From assembly GCA_002914805.1 (NCBI GenBank), contig JXTB01000793.1, forward strand, positions 56,892-120,891: DNA of 64,000 nucleotides, in the 5' to 3' direction. The notes under the pieces were generated by a model. The model had not been told where the DNA came from and did not search any database. It saw only the letters and a list, made by a program, of their open reading frames with translations. Positions 46,216 through 58,309 of this stretch are shown here, one piece after another; within the stretch, counting starts at the first letter, position 1; every line of letters begins with the position of its first letter. Position numbers and translations under genes: made by a program. Origin of the DNA: Parasponia andersonii (taxonomy: Eukaryota > Streptophyta > Magnoliopsida > Rosales > Cannabaceae).

Positions 46216-48006
46216 GTCCATATTTATATCCTATGTTATTAGGAATGTTAAGTTATTGTTGGGAGGAGTGCTAGCAGCACCTTTTTCTCACTTTCTTTTC
46301 TCATTGTTTTAATTTTTATATCATTAAAATACTAATATTTAAATGGAGTCTACATATCAAAAAAGAAGTGTTAAAAAGCTCTCTTCCTCAGTATATAAAA
46401 AAAGTAGCTTACTTTTAAATTACAATTCATACAAAAAATAGTATGATATGGGTATGAAACTTTAAAGAATATTGTATAGGCCTTTATTTTTAGAAGAATT
46501 AGTCATTTTACCCCCTAACATTTATCCTTAATATGAATTTACTCCATAACTTTTAATTTGTATTCAAGTGCTCCATAAATAGCAAAATTATTCTTATTAT
46601 GCCTCTCACTTTTCACTTATATTTATGTACCCCTAAATGGTAAAGTTTCTTTTTTTGCCTCTATCAACTCTAATGCTGTTAAAAACTGTCAGGAGACAAT
46701 GTCCAATAACAACTAGAGCTTTTAAAGAGCTAAATAAATGTCTTTTACTTTTATTTTTCTATTGGACATCTCCAAATAACTAGTTTTTTTTTTTGAATAA
46801 ATACACAAAATGAAACAAAAAATGGGCTTAATAGAGAGTTTTTACATTAATTCATTAGTGTCAAAATATTTTTAGAAGTCAGTAAAAAAAATCTACATAA
46901 TTTCATATCCAAAAAATTAAACGATCATTTAGTTCTTACCCACTAATATTCTTATAACAGTATTGGTGTTAGGGGACAAAAAAGAAACTATTTTCCCATT
47001 TTGAGATTCTTGAATATAGTGTCAAAAATGAGAGGAGATGAGAGTAAAAGAAAAAAGACAAAATAACTAATCGTTCTTTTTTTTTTTCAATTAAATACAA
47101 GAAATAAATGAAATGGTATAAAATAACATTTCCTAATATGGTGGAATATAACTATGAAAACAAAAAGATTTTTTTTTCTTAGATGTAGCATCAATATCTA
47201 AAATGAAACTATACTAAGGATATGTTTGGTAGAGATGCAAAAAAATAGGAGGGCAGAAAAAATAATGAGAGATAAAAAATATATAGAATGGATAGGAAGA
47301 TATCTTTCCTATATTATTGTTTGGTATATAAAGAGGAAAGAAAACTAGCTTATTTTAAAATAACTATTTTACCCACTTTATTAAAATTTTAAAATTAGTA
47401 TTGTGCAAGGTTAATTTGATAATTTTACTTTAAAACATTGGTCAAAAACTTTTCTTTCCCATTCTCTCTATTTCTTAAAGGAAAAATATTTGTGTGCATC
47501 CCACTATTTTTTTCTACTCATTTTCTTGGACGCACATCCTTTGTCCTTTATTGTTTGTCTTCTTCTATGTTTAACCAACAAAATTGTGACAACTCATCAA
47601 TGTTCTTTCTAATTAAAATACTAGAACTGTCCTCTTCTAATGGCTCAACTCAAAGTTAACTATGAAAAAAAAAAGAGAAAAACAAAAATAAAGGACAGAA
47701 GCGCTATTGGCTTTCTACAATTTGGCTCATCTCTCATCCCCCGAATAAATCCCAACCTTCTCTCTCACCCTTAAATATCCCACTCTCCATTGAAGAAGAA
47801 CATGTACTTGTTTCTACTTTATTAAATTCTTCTTCAATAAATAGGTTCTTCTTTTTAATTTTTTGGAATGAAATTGATTTCTGAAACATTATTTCGGCTT
47901 GCCATATTTGCCTTGTGGAACTTTTTACTTGGGTGTACTTTATATAGAAGAGTTGAGTCTCGACTAAGCCATTTTTCTTCATATGCCATAGTACTTTTAT
48001 TCAAAT
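46216..48006. other. Intergenic, degenerate repeats
   Basis: No gene is supported. Between 46490 and 47010 some phrases recur inverted (AATGGTAAAGTTTCTTTTTT against GACAAAAAAGAAACTATTTT), suggesting another old MITE without clear ends. At 47220-47390 a purine-rich stretch with GTTTGGT at its edge resembles parts of the inverted repeat near 62.9 kb. Poly-A/T runs are frequent. Confidence 0.35.
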
Positions 48007-48755
48007 TGTTGGGGTAGTTTTCCACTAACTGTCCACATGTTCTTGCTATTTAAGGTTAACTTTGTCTTTAGACCAAGACAGGAATATAGGGATGGCCACC
48101 TACAAGATTCTCCGATACTTAAATCAGATATATTTTTTACTAGAACTGAATAACAAAGTGAAATTATTTATATCCCTTATCGAAAATGATGTGCGATATT
48201 TATACACCTGAAATTAGGAACTTAGTGGCCCCTAATTCTAAGATCAACCATCTTCTTCCATTATTATCTGCTCTGAAAATTGTGGATTATGGATATTGCA
48301 ATCTCTTTTGAGTTGACATGACCTATTGTTTACGATCTTCTCCGGTAAATGTCCAGAAGAGACAAGAGCGTGGATGTCTGTTGCTTTGTTAACGTGGTTT
48401 ACCAAATATATATAGTGACCACAATGTTACATTAAATGTTTTTTTTGAGTTTTAAGTGTTGCCTGGAAAGATAGTTCAATGGAAGACCCCAAAGGCTTCT
48501 AACCCTTCAGACTATGAGAGGAGGTCTAAGCCGAACTTGCCCAAGGTCTGTCCGATATGAGCTCGAGATAAAGTTAGCTCTTATACATGTGGTTTAGTGG
48601 GTCCATATTATGTAATGCAAAATTTACGTGATATTTAAGTAGTGTTCTTAGGCCTAAGTAGTGTTCTTAGGGCCTGCATTGAGCTTGTCATTCTCTGCCA
48701 CCTGTCTAATTATCTTTTAGTCCACGTGGCATACATTATAGAAATAGGCTCCACA
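48007..48755 (-). repeat. 3' LTR of the Tat derivative
   Basis: Begins TGTTGGGGTAGTTTTCC and ends AGGCTCCACA on plus. It pairs with 61762-62506 over its whole length with many substitutions, so this insertion is older than the Tat element at 18 kb, whose LTRs are more alike. Confidence 0.85.
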
Positions 48756-48785
48756 ACGGCCCCTATTTCCCTTTTTGATGGACTT

Positions 48786-48815
48786 NNNNNNNNNNNNNNN
48801 NNNNNNNNNNNNNNN
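48786..48815. other. Assembly gap (30 N) at the CRM 5' LTR start
   Basis: The Ns hide the junction between the Tat derivative and the outer CRM-like element. Comparison with the 3' LTR suggests that about 20 bases of LTR plus a target duplication are missing. Confidence 0.85.
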
Positions 48816-49600
48816 TAGAGTATGGAATGCGGATCATATCAAAGTTCCCATTGGTCTAGTTACAAGAGCACGTGCAAAAAAAAATTCAAAATGCATTAAG
48901 TGGACTGATTTAAGGGATTTTGGTTCCAGCATACATGTGGAGGCCCATTGATAGAGATGAACGAATTTTTAAGGCCTTAACAAGCTTGATTCAAGTTCAA
49001 GAAAGTCCATAGGCATATATGGAAGGGAAATCTGATATGTAAAGACTTGAATGCCAAGTCATAGCTTACTTTCCTATTTTACTTATTAGTTTCTCAAAAT
49101 GATTTATTTACTTATTTCCTTTTCTTTAGTGGTCTGTAATAGGCTGAAAATTAAGAGATTAAAATCAGATTGCCTACCATGTAATTAGGGACGAATTTAG
49201 GTTAGCTATTAGGGTTATTTTCCTACTTTCCTTTTCTAATTTTGGGTAAGTTACCTTAGGCATTTTTAGGATGTTTTTAGATTGAAAATTTCGTGGCCCT
49301 TGACCTATATAGTGTACACTTTTCATTCAATAAGGGCAAATTACAATTCATTAAAATTAAGAGCAATTTCTCTTTAGTTCTTTGAGAACTTATTCGAACT
49401 TATCAGATTTCTCTGTGGCATTCATTCCTTGACTTATCAATCGAGTTTTCCATCCTTGATTGTGGCGTTTTCCTTTATACCAAGGTTCACATATCTTTAT
49501 AGTGTTGGGTCGAGGATTTTCCATCCGAATTTGATTGTAGAACGGTCCTAGGCATCATCCTTGTTTCGGGTTTCGTCACAAGTTGGTGGGGTTCGTATCA
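48816..49600 (+). repeat. 5' LTR of the outer CRM-like element
   Basis: Matches 59863-60649 from AGAGTATGGAATGCGGATC to TTCGTATCA. The first roughly 20 bases are in the gap. Like the 3' LTR it begins with the end of the pol coding sequence, a feature of CRM-type chromoviruses. Confidence 0.88.
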
Positions 49601-50360
49601 TTTGGTATCAGAGACAAATTCTAGTCTCAGGTTTAATCTATCCTTTATCTTTTTTTTTTCTAGTCAAAACTAGTCTATATTCTTTCTTCTTTCTCTCATC
49701 TAAATCGTCCAAAAAAAAAACATAAACTCGATCTGTTCTAGTCATAGCCAATTCAGATTGCTTATTTGCTTTTGAATCCAAATTTATATCTTTGTATCTT
49801 TCAGTTAGCACTTGTGTTTTCAGTTATTATCTAGGTTCTCTAAAAAAAAAAAGAAGAGAAGAATCCGTGGCTGAATTAGAGGTATTTGAGGGTGGTTCAG
49901 TAAAACGGTCGTAACTTTTAATCCAGGTATCAAAATGACTATTATTATATTATTAAATCGAAGCTTATTCCGAGCCCAAAATCCATTGTTTTCATCACTC
50001 TCCGAGCCTTCAAAGTTTTGTGTGCATTTTTTTTTCTTTCCCTTTTTTCTTTATTTCGCTTTCTTTGCTTGTCAATTTCGAGAAACTGTTATTCCAGGTT
50101 ATTACATTAAATCCTGATTTGGTTGGTGAGTTTTTTGTGTGGATTGTTGCTAAGAAATTCGGATTATTTGAAATAGTTTGATAAGAACTTTTGAGAAATT
50201 ACGAGTGAAAAAAGGCAAGAGTGATGAGCACATAAGAGGGTAAAAGCCAATCTAATATATTCGAGTGAAACACGAGTGAAATTGAGTGATTCATTACTGA
50301 GTAAAACACGTGAGAAAGTGTGTGAGGTCCTTTCTTTTCTAACTTTATTTTGCAGCAAAT

Positions 50361-51616
50361 ATGTCAGACAATAAGGATAGAAACAATTATGGAGATACAT
50401 TTGGAGTGGGTGATCCGAAGCTTCTCATGGAAGCCTTAATTGGCGAGATGAGGAGAGTAATGAGAGCCGAGATACAGCAGGTTCATGAGCAGATGGACAG
50501 AATAGAGAACTCACATGTGGAGCAACCACAAATCACTCCTAATATGCGTGGAAAGGGGAGATTCCAATATAGGGAAGTGAGGGTTAAAGATGAAGAGTGT
50601 TATAGAGATACTTTTGGTGATGAAGATGACTGAGATTCAATAGTTGGCAATAGAAGATACGGTGGGCAGTTTAGAGGAGCTAGGAATTGAGAAGATAATT
50701 CACTGGATAGTATTAAGATGAAGATTCCATCCTTTCAAGGCAAGAACGATCCAGAAGCTTACCTTGAGTGGGAGAAAAAGGTTGAATTAGTATTTAATTG
50801 CCACAATTACTCCAAGATTAAGAAGGTAAAGCTTACTGCCATTGAATTTTTCAATTATGCAATTGTATGGCGGGATCAGTTGGTAATGAATAGGAGAAGA
50901 AATAGGGAGTGTCTAGTAGAGACGTGGGAAGAGATGAAAACAGTGATGAGAAAGAGGTTTGTACCGAGCTACTACTACTGGGAATTGTATAACAAGTTGC
51001 GAAGCCTTAGGCAAGGTAACCGGAGTGTAGAGGAATATTATAAGGAGATGGAGATTGCTATGATTCGAGCGAATGTAGAGGAGGATCGGGAGGCTACAAT
51101 CTCCAGATTCTTGGTTGGTTTGAATCGAGAAATTGCAAATATGGCGAAACTGCAACATTACATGGAGTTGGAAGATATGGTCCACATGGCTATAAAAATT
51201 GAAAACCAACTCAAGAGGAGGGGTAGCACACGTTGAAGTCAAAATCCAAGTACATCTGCTTGGAAATCGAATCAATGGAAGAAGGATAAGAGGCAACCTA
51301 CGATGAAGCCTAAAGCTTAGCAAAAGCAAGAAGTGACCAGCCATGTAAATCAAGGTAAATCTGATTCTTCTACTTCTAGGAATCGTGATAACAAGTACTT
51401 TAAATGTCAAGGAAGGGATCACATATCTAGCCAATGTCCAAATAAAAGAGTTATGGTGTTGCGAGATGACGGTAAATTGAAACCAAAGACGAAGATGACA
51501 CCGATCTTATGCCACCATTGGAAGATGCCGATGAAGAGGAATACCCTGCCCAAGGAGATTTGTCGGTGGCAAGGAGAGCTTTGAGTGCACAAGTCAAAGA
51601 AGATGAAAAGGTGTAA
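50361..51616 (+). pseudogene. Outer CRM-like gag
   Basis: Starts MSDNKDRNNYGD at 50361. Stops occur at 50631, 50688, 51234 and 51318. It has a coiled stretch EMRRVMRAEIQQVHEQMDR, then the capsid core KIPSFQGKNDPEAYLEWEKK to KRFVPSYYYWELYNKL and [20 protein letters not shown]. The zinc knuckle reads YFKCQGRDHISSQC, so its first Cys is now Tyr and the conserved Gly is Asp. The nucleocapsid would not bind zinc properly. Confidence 0.88.
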
Positions 51617-52446
51617 TGAGAAAACATCTTTCATACTAGTTGTCACGTTCAAAACAAGGCATGTAGTATGATTATTAATAGTGGTAGTTGTACTAATGTT
51701 GCTAGCACTACTATGGTGGAGAAATTAGGGTTGCCAAACATGAAGCATCCCTGGCCTTACAAGTTGCAGTAGTTAAATGATAGTGGTGAACTGAAGGTGA
51801 ATAAACAAGTGTTACTTTCTTTTCGTATTGGGAAATATGAAGAAGAAGTTTTGTGCGATGTGATTCCAATGCAAGCTGGACACTTGTTACTTGGTCGACC
51901 ATGGTAATTTGATAGGCGTACTAAACATGATGGCTTCACCAACAAGTACTCATTTGTACTTAATCAAAGGACAATCACTCTAGTTCCTTTGACACCAAAA
52001 GAAGTTCATGAAGATCAAGTGAGGTTACAAAAAGAGAGTGATCAAAAGAGAAAGAGTGAAAGAGAGAGAGAGGCCAAAGAAAAAAAGAAAGAAAAGGCAA
52101 TAATAGATTCGGCCATTGAGAGAAAAACAGAGAGAAAACAAAATAATTTTTATGCAAAAGTCAAAGAAATTATGAGAGCGATATTTTCAAACCAGCTGAT
52201 GATTGTACTCTTATACAAAGAGGCATTTTTAAACACTAACGAACTTGACCCTACTTTGCACAGTTCTATTGTTTCTCTATTGCAGGAATTTGAGGATGTC
52301 TTAACTGACGAGGTACCACATGGTTTGCCTCTAATTAGGGGAATAGAACATCAAATTGATTTTATACCCGACATAGCCATTCCAAACTGACCAGCCTATA
52401 GGAGTAACCCGAGGAGACAAAGGAGCTTCAACGGCAGGTTTGAGAA
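51617..52446 (+). pseudogene. Outer CRM-like protease and linker
   Basis: IINSGSCTNVASTTMVEKLG near 51670-51730 is the protease start, with the usual DGGS-type site altered to NSGS. HLLLGRPW-like sequence near 51885 completes the fold but meets a stop at 51905. A Lys/Glu-rich linker (52010-52150) and the EFEDVLTDEVPHGLPLIRGI region lead into RT. Confidence 0.8.
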
Positions 52447-53374
52447 TTGATGGAAAAGGGGTACGTTAGAGAAAGCATGAGTCCATGTGCAGTTTCAGTA
52501 ATTTTTGTTCCTAAGAAGGATGGATCATGGAGAATGTGTGTTGATTGCCGAGCAATTAACAATATAACAGTAAAGAATCGTTATCCTATCCCTCACTTAG
52601 ATGATATGTTGGATGAATTGCATGGCTCTTGTGTCTTTTCTAAAATTGATTTGAAAAGTAGATATCATCAAATCTGAATGAAAGAGGGTGATGAATGGAA
52701 AACTACGTTCAAAACAAAATATGGTTTGTATGAATGGTTAGTTATGCCTTTTGGATTAACTAATGCTCCTAGCACTTTCATGAGATTAATGAACCATGTT
52801 TTGCATGCTTTTATTGGAAAGTTCATAGTTGTTTATTTTGATGATATTCTAATTTATAGCAAAAACTTGGATGAACATGTAGTACATTTGAAATCTGTTT
52901 TAAATGTACTTAGAAAAGAAAGGTTGTTTGCTAATCTGAAGAAGTGTACCTTTTGCACCGATAAACTTGTGTTTCTAGGATTTGTTGTGAGTGCACAGGG
53001 TATATAGGTTGATGAGAAGAAGGTACGTGCAATCCAAGAGCGGCCAAGTCCCACGACTATAGGAAATGTGAGAAGTTTTCATGGACTTACTAATTTCTAC
53101 CGGCAGTTTGTGAAAGACTTTAGCTCATTGGCCGCACCACTTACTGAAGTAATAAAAAAAAAAAAACGTTGGTTTCAAGTGGGGAGAAGAACAAGAGAAG
53201 GCATTTCAACTGATCAAGCAAAACTGACCAACGCCCCTTTATTGTCTTTGCCTAACTTTAATAAAATATTTAAAATTGAATGTGATACTTCAGGTATTGG
53301 TATAGGTGCAGTTTTAATGCAGAAGGGACGACCAATTGCTTACTTCAGTGAGAAGCTAAGTGGGGCAACCTTAA
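52447..53374 (+). pseudogene. Outer CRM-like RT and start of RNase H
   Basis: [31 protein letters not shown] (first Asp present), [17 protein letters not shown] and [13 protein letters not shown] give the complete RT core. Stops at 52675 and 53005 interrupt it. The RNase H start IECDTSGIGIGAVLMQ has its Asp but Thr for the usual Ala. The frame reaches FSEKLSGATL and is cut by the inner element. Removing one CTTAA copy restores phase with 58315. Confidence 0.9.
53370..53374. repeat. CTTAA target duplication of the inner CRM-like element
   Basis: CTTAA at 53370-53374 and again at 58310-58314 flanks the inverted element exactly. A perfect 5-bp duplication indicates ordinary integrase-mediated insertion, relatively recent. 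Confidence 0.93.
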
Positions 53375-54181
53375 TGATACGAACCCCGCCAACTTGTGAC
53401 GAAGCCCGAAACAAGGATGATGCCTAGGACCATTCTATAATCAGATTCGGATGGAAAACCTTGGCCCAACACCTATAAAGAGATGTGAACCTTGGTATAA
53501 ATAAAGATGCCACAATCAAGGATGGAAAACTCGATTGATAAGTCAAGGAATGAATGCCACAGAGAAATCTGATAAGTTCGAATAAGTTCTCAAAGAACTA
53601 AAGGAAAATTACTCTTAATATTAATAAATTATAATCTGCTCTTACTAAATAAAAAGTGTATAATATATAGGCTAAGGGCTACAAAATTTTAAGTCTAAAA
53701 AACACCCTAAAAATGCCTAAGGCAACATACCCAAAATCAGAAAAGGAAAGTAGAAAAATAACCCTAATAGCTAACCTAAATTCATCCCTAATTACATGGT
53801 AGGCAATCTGATTTTAATCTCTTATTTTTTCAGCCTATTACACACCACTAAAGAAAATAAAACAAATAAATAAATCGTTTTGGAAAACTAATAACTAAAA
53901 TAGGAAAGTAAGCTATGACTTGGCGTTCAAGTCTTTCCATATCAGATTTCCCTTCCATATGCACCTATGGACTTTCTTGATCTTGAATCAAGCTTGGTAA
54001 GGTCAATTTAATCCAGTCATCTCCATCAATGTGCCTCCACGTGCATGCCTAAACCCAAATCCCTTGAATCAGTCCACTTAATGCATTTTAGAATTTTTTT
54101 GCACATGCTCTTGTAACTGGACCAATGTGAACTTGGATAAGATCCGCATTCCATACTCTCGTACTTGCCATGTCCTCATCA
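53375..54181 (-). repeat. 3' LTR of the inner CRM-like element
   Basis: On plus it runs from TGATACGAACC to CTCATCA, so on minus TGATGAGG...GTATCA. It pairs with 57504-58309 and with the outer LTRs. The LTR end overlaps the last pol codons ([14 protein letters not shown]), as in the outer copy. Confidence 0.92.
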
Positions 54182-55342
54182 TTCCCATCCTCTTGAAAAG
54201 GATTTGTCCTCAAATCTTCTCTTTGTTTATATCGGATGACGTATGCAAATGTCTCAATAAATTCCACCCATCGTGCAAGCCTCTTATTCAATTTGTGCTG
54301 ACCTTTAAGTTGCTTTAAGGACTCATGATCGGTGCGAATCACGAACTTTTTAGGCTAAAGGTAATTTTGCCATGTTTCCGAATCTCGAACTAGGGTAGTT
54401 TAAAGGAGTCCCACTTAGTTTCTCACTAAAATATGCAATTGGTCGTCCTTCTTGCATAAGAGCTGCGCCAATACCTAAACTTATGCTCGTTGGACTTGGC
54501 CATTCTTGGATAGTATGAATATTTTCTTCATCAACCTGTCTTTGTAGTTCCTTTGTCTCCTTGGGGTTACTCCTATAGGCTGGATGATCTGGAATGATGG
54601 CACTGTGCATGAAGTCAATTCGATAATCAATCCCTCAGATTGGTAGTAATCCACTAGGAATTTTCTCGAGGAAAACATCACTAAATTCCTGCAAGAGAGA
54701 AACTATAGAACTATGCAAAGCAGGATCAAGAGCGTTAGTGTTTATAAATGCCTCCTTGTACCAGAGTACAATCATTGGCTGGTTTGAAAACATCGCTCTC
54801 TTAATTTCTTTGGATTTTGCATAAAAATTATTTTGTTTTCTCTCAATGGCCGAATCTATTATTGCCTTTTCTCTCTTTTTTTCTTTGGCCTCTCTCTCTT
54901 TTTCACTCTTTCTCTTTTGATCAGTCTCTTTTTGAAACCTCACTTGATCTTCATGAACTTCTTTTGGCGTGAAAGGAACTGGAGTAATTGTCCTTTGATT
55001 AAGTACAAACGAGTACTTATTGGTGAAGCCATCATGTTTAACTCGCCTATCAAATTGCCATGGTCGACCCAGTAACAAGTGTCCAGCTTGCATCGGAACC
55101 ACATCGCACAAGACTTCATCTTCATACTTCCCGATACGAAAAGAAACTAACACTTATTTGTTTACCTTCAGTTCACTACTATCGTTCAGCCATTGCAACT
55201 TGTAAGGCCGGGGACGCTTCATGGTTGGCAACCCTAATTTCTCCACCATAGTAGTGCTAGCAACATTAGTACAACTACCACCATTAATAATCATACTACA
55301 TACCTTGTTTTGAACGTGGCACCTAGTATGAAAGATGTTTTC
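54182..55342 (-). pseudogene. Inner CRM-like pol scraps with at least two deletions
   Basis: A protease-to-RT linker (LVSFRIGKYEDEVLCDVVPM, then LLLGRPWQFDRRV and a Lys/Glu-rich stretch) is open at 54635-55153. RT fingers and palm are missing: ELQRQVDEENIHTIQEWPSP joins sequence from before and after the catalytic core. An RNase H scrap then joins the pol end at [13 protein letters not shown], removing integrase. No catalytic centre of RT, RNase H or integrase survives. Confidence 0.85.
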
Positions 55343-56620
55343 TCATTGAACCTCTTCATCTTCTTTGACTTGCGCACTCAATGCTCTCCTTGCCCCCAAC
55401 AAATCTCCTTGGGCAGGGTATTCCTCTTCATCAGCATCCTCCAATGGTAGCATAAGATTGGTGTCATCTTCGTCTTCGGTTTCAATTTCACCGTCATCTC
55501 GCAACACTATAACTCTTTTATTTAGACGTTGGCCAGCTATATGACCCCTTCCTTGACATTTAAAGCACTTGATATCACTATTCCTAGAAGTAGAAGAATC
55601 GGATTTACCTTGATTTACATGGCTGGTCACTTCTTGCTTTTGCTCAGTTTTGGGTTTGAACGTAGGTTGCCTCTCATCTTTCTTCCATTGATTTGATTTC
55701 CAAGCGGATGTACTTGGACTTTAGCTTGGACGTGTACTACCTCTCTTCTTGAGTTGGTTCTCAATTTTTATAGCCATGTGGACCGTATCTTCTAACTCCA
55801 CGTAATGTTGCAGTTCTACCACATTAGTAATTTCTCGATTTAAACCAACCAAGAATCTGGACATTGTAGCCTCATGGTCCTCCTCTACATTCGCTCAAAT
55901 CATAGCAACCTCCATCTCTTTATAATATTCCTCTACACTCTGGTTACCTTGCCTAAGGCTTTGCAACTTGTTATACAATTCCCAGTAGTAGTAGCTCGGT
56001 ACAAACCTCTTTCTTATCACTGTTTTTATCTCTTCCCACATCTCTACTGGACGCTCCCTATTTCTTCTCCTATTTATTACTAACTGATCCCACGATACAA
56101 TTGCATAATCGGAAAATTCAATAGCAGCAAGCTTTACTTTCTTAATCTTAGAGTAATTGTGGCAATCAAATACTAATTCAACCTTTTTCTCCCACTCAAG
56201 GTAAGCTTCTGGATTGTTTTTACCTTGGAACGACGGAATCTTCATCTTAATGCTACCCAACTAATTATCTTTCCGATTCCTAGCTCCTCTAAACTGTCCA
56301 CCGTGTCTCCTATTGCCGACAATCGAATCTCGATCATCTTCATCACCAAAAGTATCTCCATAGTATTCTTCATCTTCAACCCTCACTTTTCTAGGTTGAA
56401 ATCTCTCTCTAGGCTGGAATCTAGCTCTTCTATGCACATTAGGAGCGACCTGTGGTTGTTCGACATGTGCGTTCTCTATTCTGTCCATTCGCTCATGGAC
56501 TTGCTCCATCTCCGCCCTCATCGCTCTCCTCATCTCGCCAATTAAGGTTTCCATAAAAAGGTTCAGATCACCCACTCCAGATGTTTCTCCAGAGGTGTTT
56601 TTACCCTTGTTGTCTGACAT
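55343..56620 (-). pseudogene. Inner CRM-like gag
   Basis: Starts MSDNKGKNTSGET at 56620 and is close to the outer gag. It is open for 119 codons, has a stop at 56261, then MKIPSFQGKNNPEAYLEWEK to KRFVPSYYYWELYNKL. The knuckle reads CFKCQGRGHIAGQR, so the last Cys has become Arg. The first two Cys, changed in part in the outer copy, are intact here. Confidence 0.88.
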
Positions 56621-57503
56621 GTTTGCTGCAAAACAAAGTTAGAAAAAAAAAAAGACCTCACACGCTCTCTCTCACGTGTTTCACTCAAATAATGAATCAC
56701 TCAAGTTCACTCGTGTCTCACTCTTAATCAAATTGGCTTTTACCCTCTTATATGCTCACCACTCTTGCCTTTTTCTACTCGTAATTTCTCAAAAGTTCTT
56801 ATCAAACTACTTCAAACAACTAGTTGAATTTCTTCGCAATAATTCACACTGACCAGATTTGAATTTAATGAAGCAATATAGAATAAAAGTTTTGGGAAAT
56901 TGAAAATTCAATAAAAAGAAATCCTAGGTTCAAAGTCGTAAACAAAACTTTGAAGAACTACACGAAAATAAGGAAACAAGAGAAAAACGCGCACAAAACT
57001 TTGAAAGGCTCAGAAAGTGATGAAAAAGATGGATTTTGGGCATAAAAACTGAAATTATGGATTGTAGTTTATTCAAGTTATAGGGCTCAGAATAAGCTTC
57101 GATTTGATATATAATATGTGACGTTTCGATAACCAAATCAAAAGTTACGACCGTTTTACTGAAGCACTATCAAAAACCTTTGATTCAGCTAGAAATTTCT
57201 TTATTCTTCTTTTTTTTTTTGGGTTTTTAATTTTGGGATTCTCTTTTTTTTTTTTTTTTAAATTGAGAACACAAATAATAACAGAAAACACAAAGGCTAA
57301 CTGAAAAAATACAAAGAACAGATTTAGGATTCAAAACCAAACAAGGAATCTGAATTAGCTACGACTAGAACAGATCAAGTTTACGTTTTTTTTTTGAACG
57401 ATTTAGATGAAAGAAAGAAGAAAACATATAGACTGGTTTTGACGAGAAAGAAAAGAAAAAGGATAAATTAAACCTGAGACTAGAATCCAGCTCTGATACC
57501 AAA

Positions 57504-58309
57504 TGAAACGAACCCCACCAACTTGTAACGAAACTCGAAACAAGGATGATGCCTAGGACCGTTCTACAATCAGATTCGGATGGAAAACCTTGACCCAACA
57601 CCTATAAAGAGATGTAAACCTTGGTATAAAGGAAGACGCCACAATCAAGGATGGAAAACTCGATTAATAAGTCAAGGGATGAACGCAACAGAGAAATCTG
57701 ATAAGTTCGAATAAGTTCTCAAAGAACTAAAGAGAAATTACTCTTAATTTTATTGAATTGTAATCTGCTCTTATTAAATGAAAAATGTACAATATATAGG
57801 CCAAGGGCCACGGAATTTTAAGTCTAAAAAACACCCTAAAAATGCCTAAGGCACTTACCTAAAATTAGAAAAGGAAAGTAGAAAAATAACCCTAATAGCT
57901 AACCTAAATTCGTTCCTAATTACATGGTAGGCAATATGATTTTAATCCCTTAATTTTTCAGCCTATTACACACCACTAAAGAAAAGGAAACAAATAAATA
58001 AATTATTTTGGGAAACTAATAACTAAAATAGGAAAGTAAGCTATGACTTGGCGTTCATGTCTTTACATATCAGATTTCCCTTCCATATGCACCTATGGAC
58101 TTTCTTGATATTGAATCAAGCTTGCTAAGGTCAATTTAATCCATTCATCTCCATCAATGGGCCTCCACATGCATGCCTAAACCCAAATCCCTTGAATCAG
58201 TCCACTTAATGCATTTTAGAATTTTTTTGCACGTGTTCTCGTAACTGGACCAATGTGAACTTGGATAGGATCCGCATTCTATACTCTCGTGCTTGCCGTG
58301 TCCTCATCA
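57504..58309 (-). repeat. 5' LTR of the inner CRM-like element
   Basis: On plus TGAAACGAACCCC to CTCATCA. The primer-site complement CTCTGATACCAAA at 57491-57503 adjoins it. The target duplication CTTAA follows at 58310. Confidence 0.92.

Larger units (their letters stand above)
53375..58309 (-). mobile_element. Inner CRM-like element, inverted, internally deleted
   Basis: A 4.9-kb element on minus with LTRs 53375-54181 and 57504-58309. It keeps the primer site (57491-57503), gag and part of the protease linker. Most of RT, RNase H and all integrase are missing: fragments ELQRQVDEE, HTIQEWPSPTSI, GIGAALMQEGRPIAYFSEKL and [13 protein letters not shown] lead straight to EDLRTNPFQ at the pol end. 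It is a gag-bearing, non-autonomous derivative of the family that interrupts it. It needed enzymes from another copy to insert. Confidence 0.9.

Noticed and set aside
54088-54342. A novel fusion of RNase H with a C-terminal domain
   Set aside because: It is a deletion joint inside the inner CRM-like element; the catalytic parts are missing and both flanks are ordinary pol segments.
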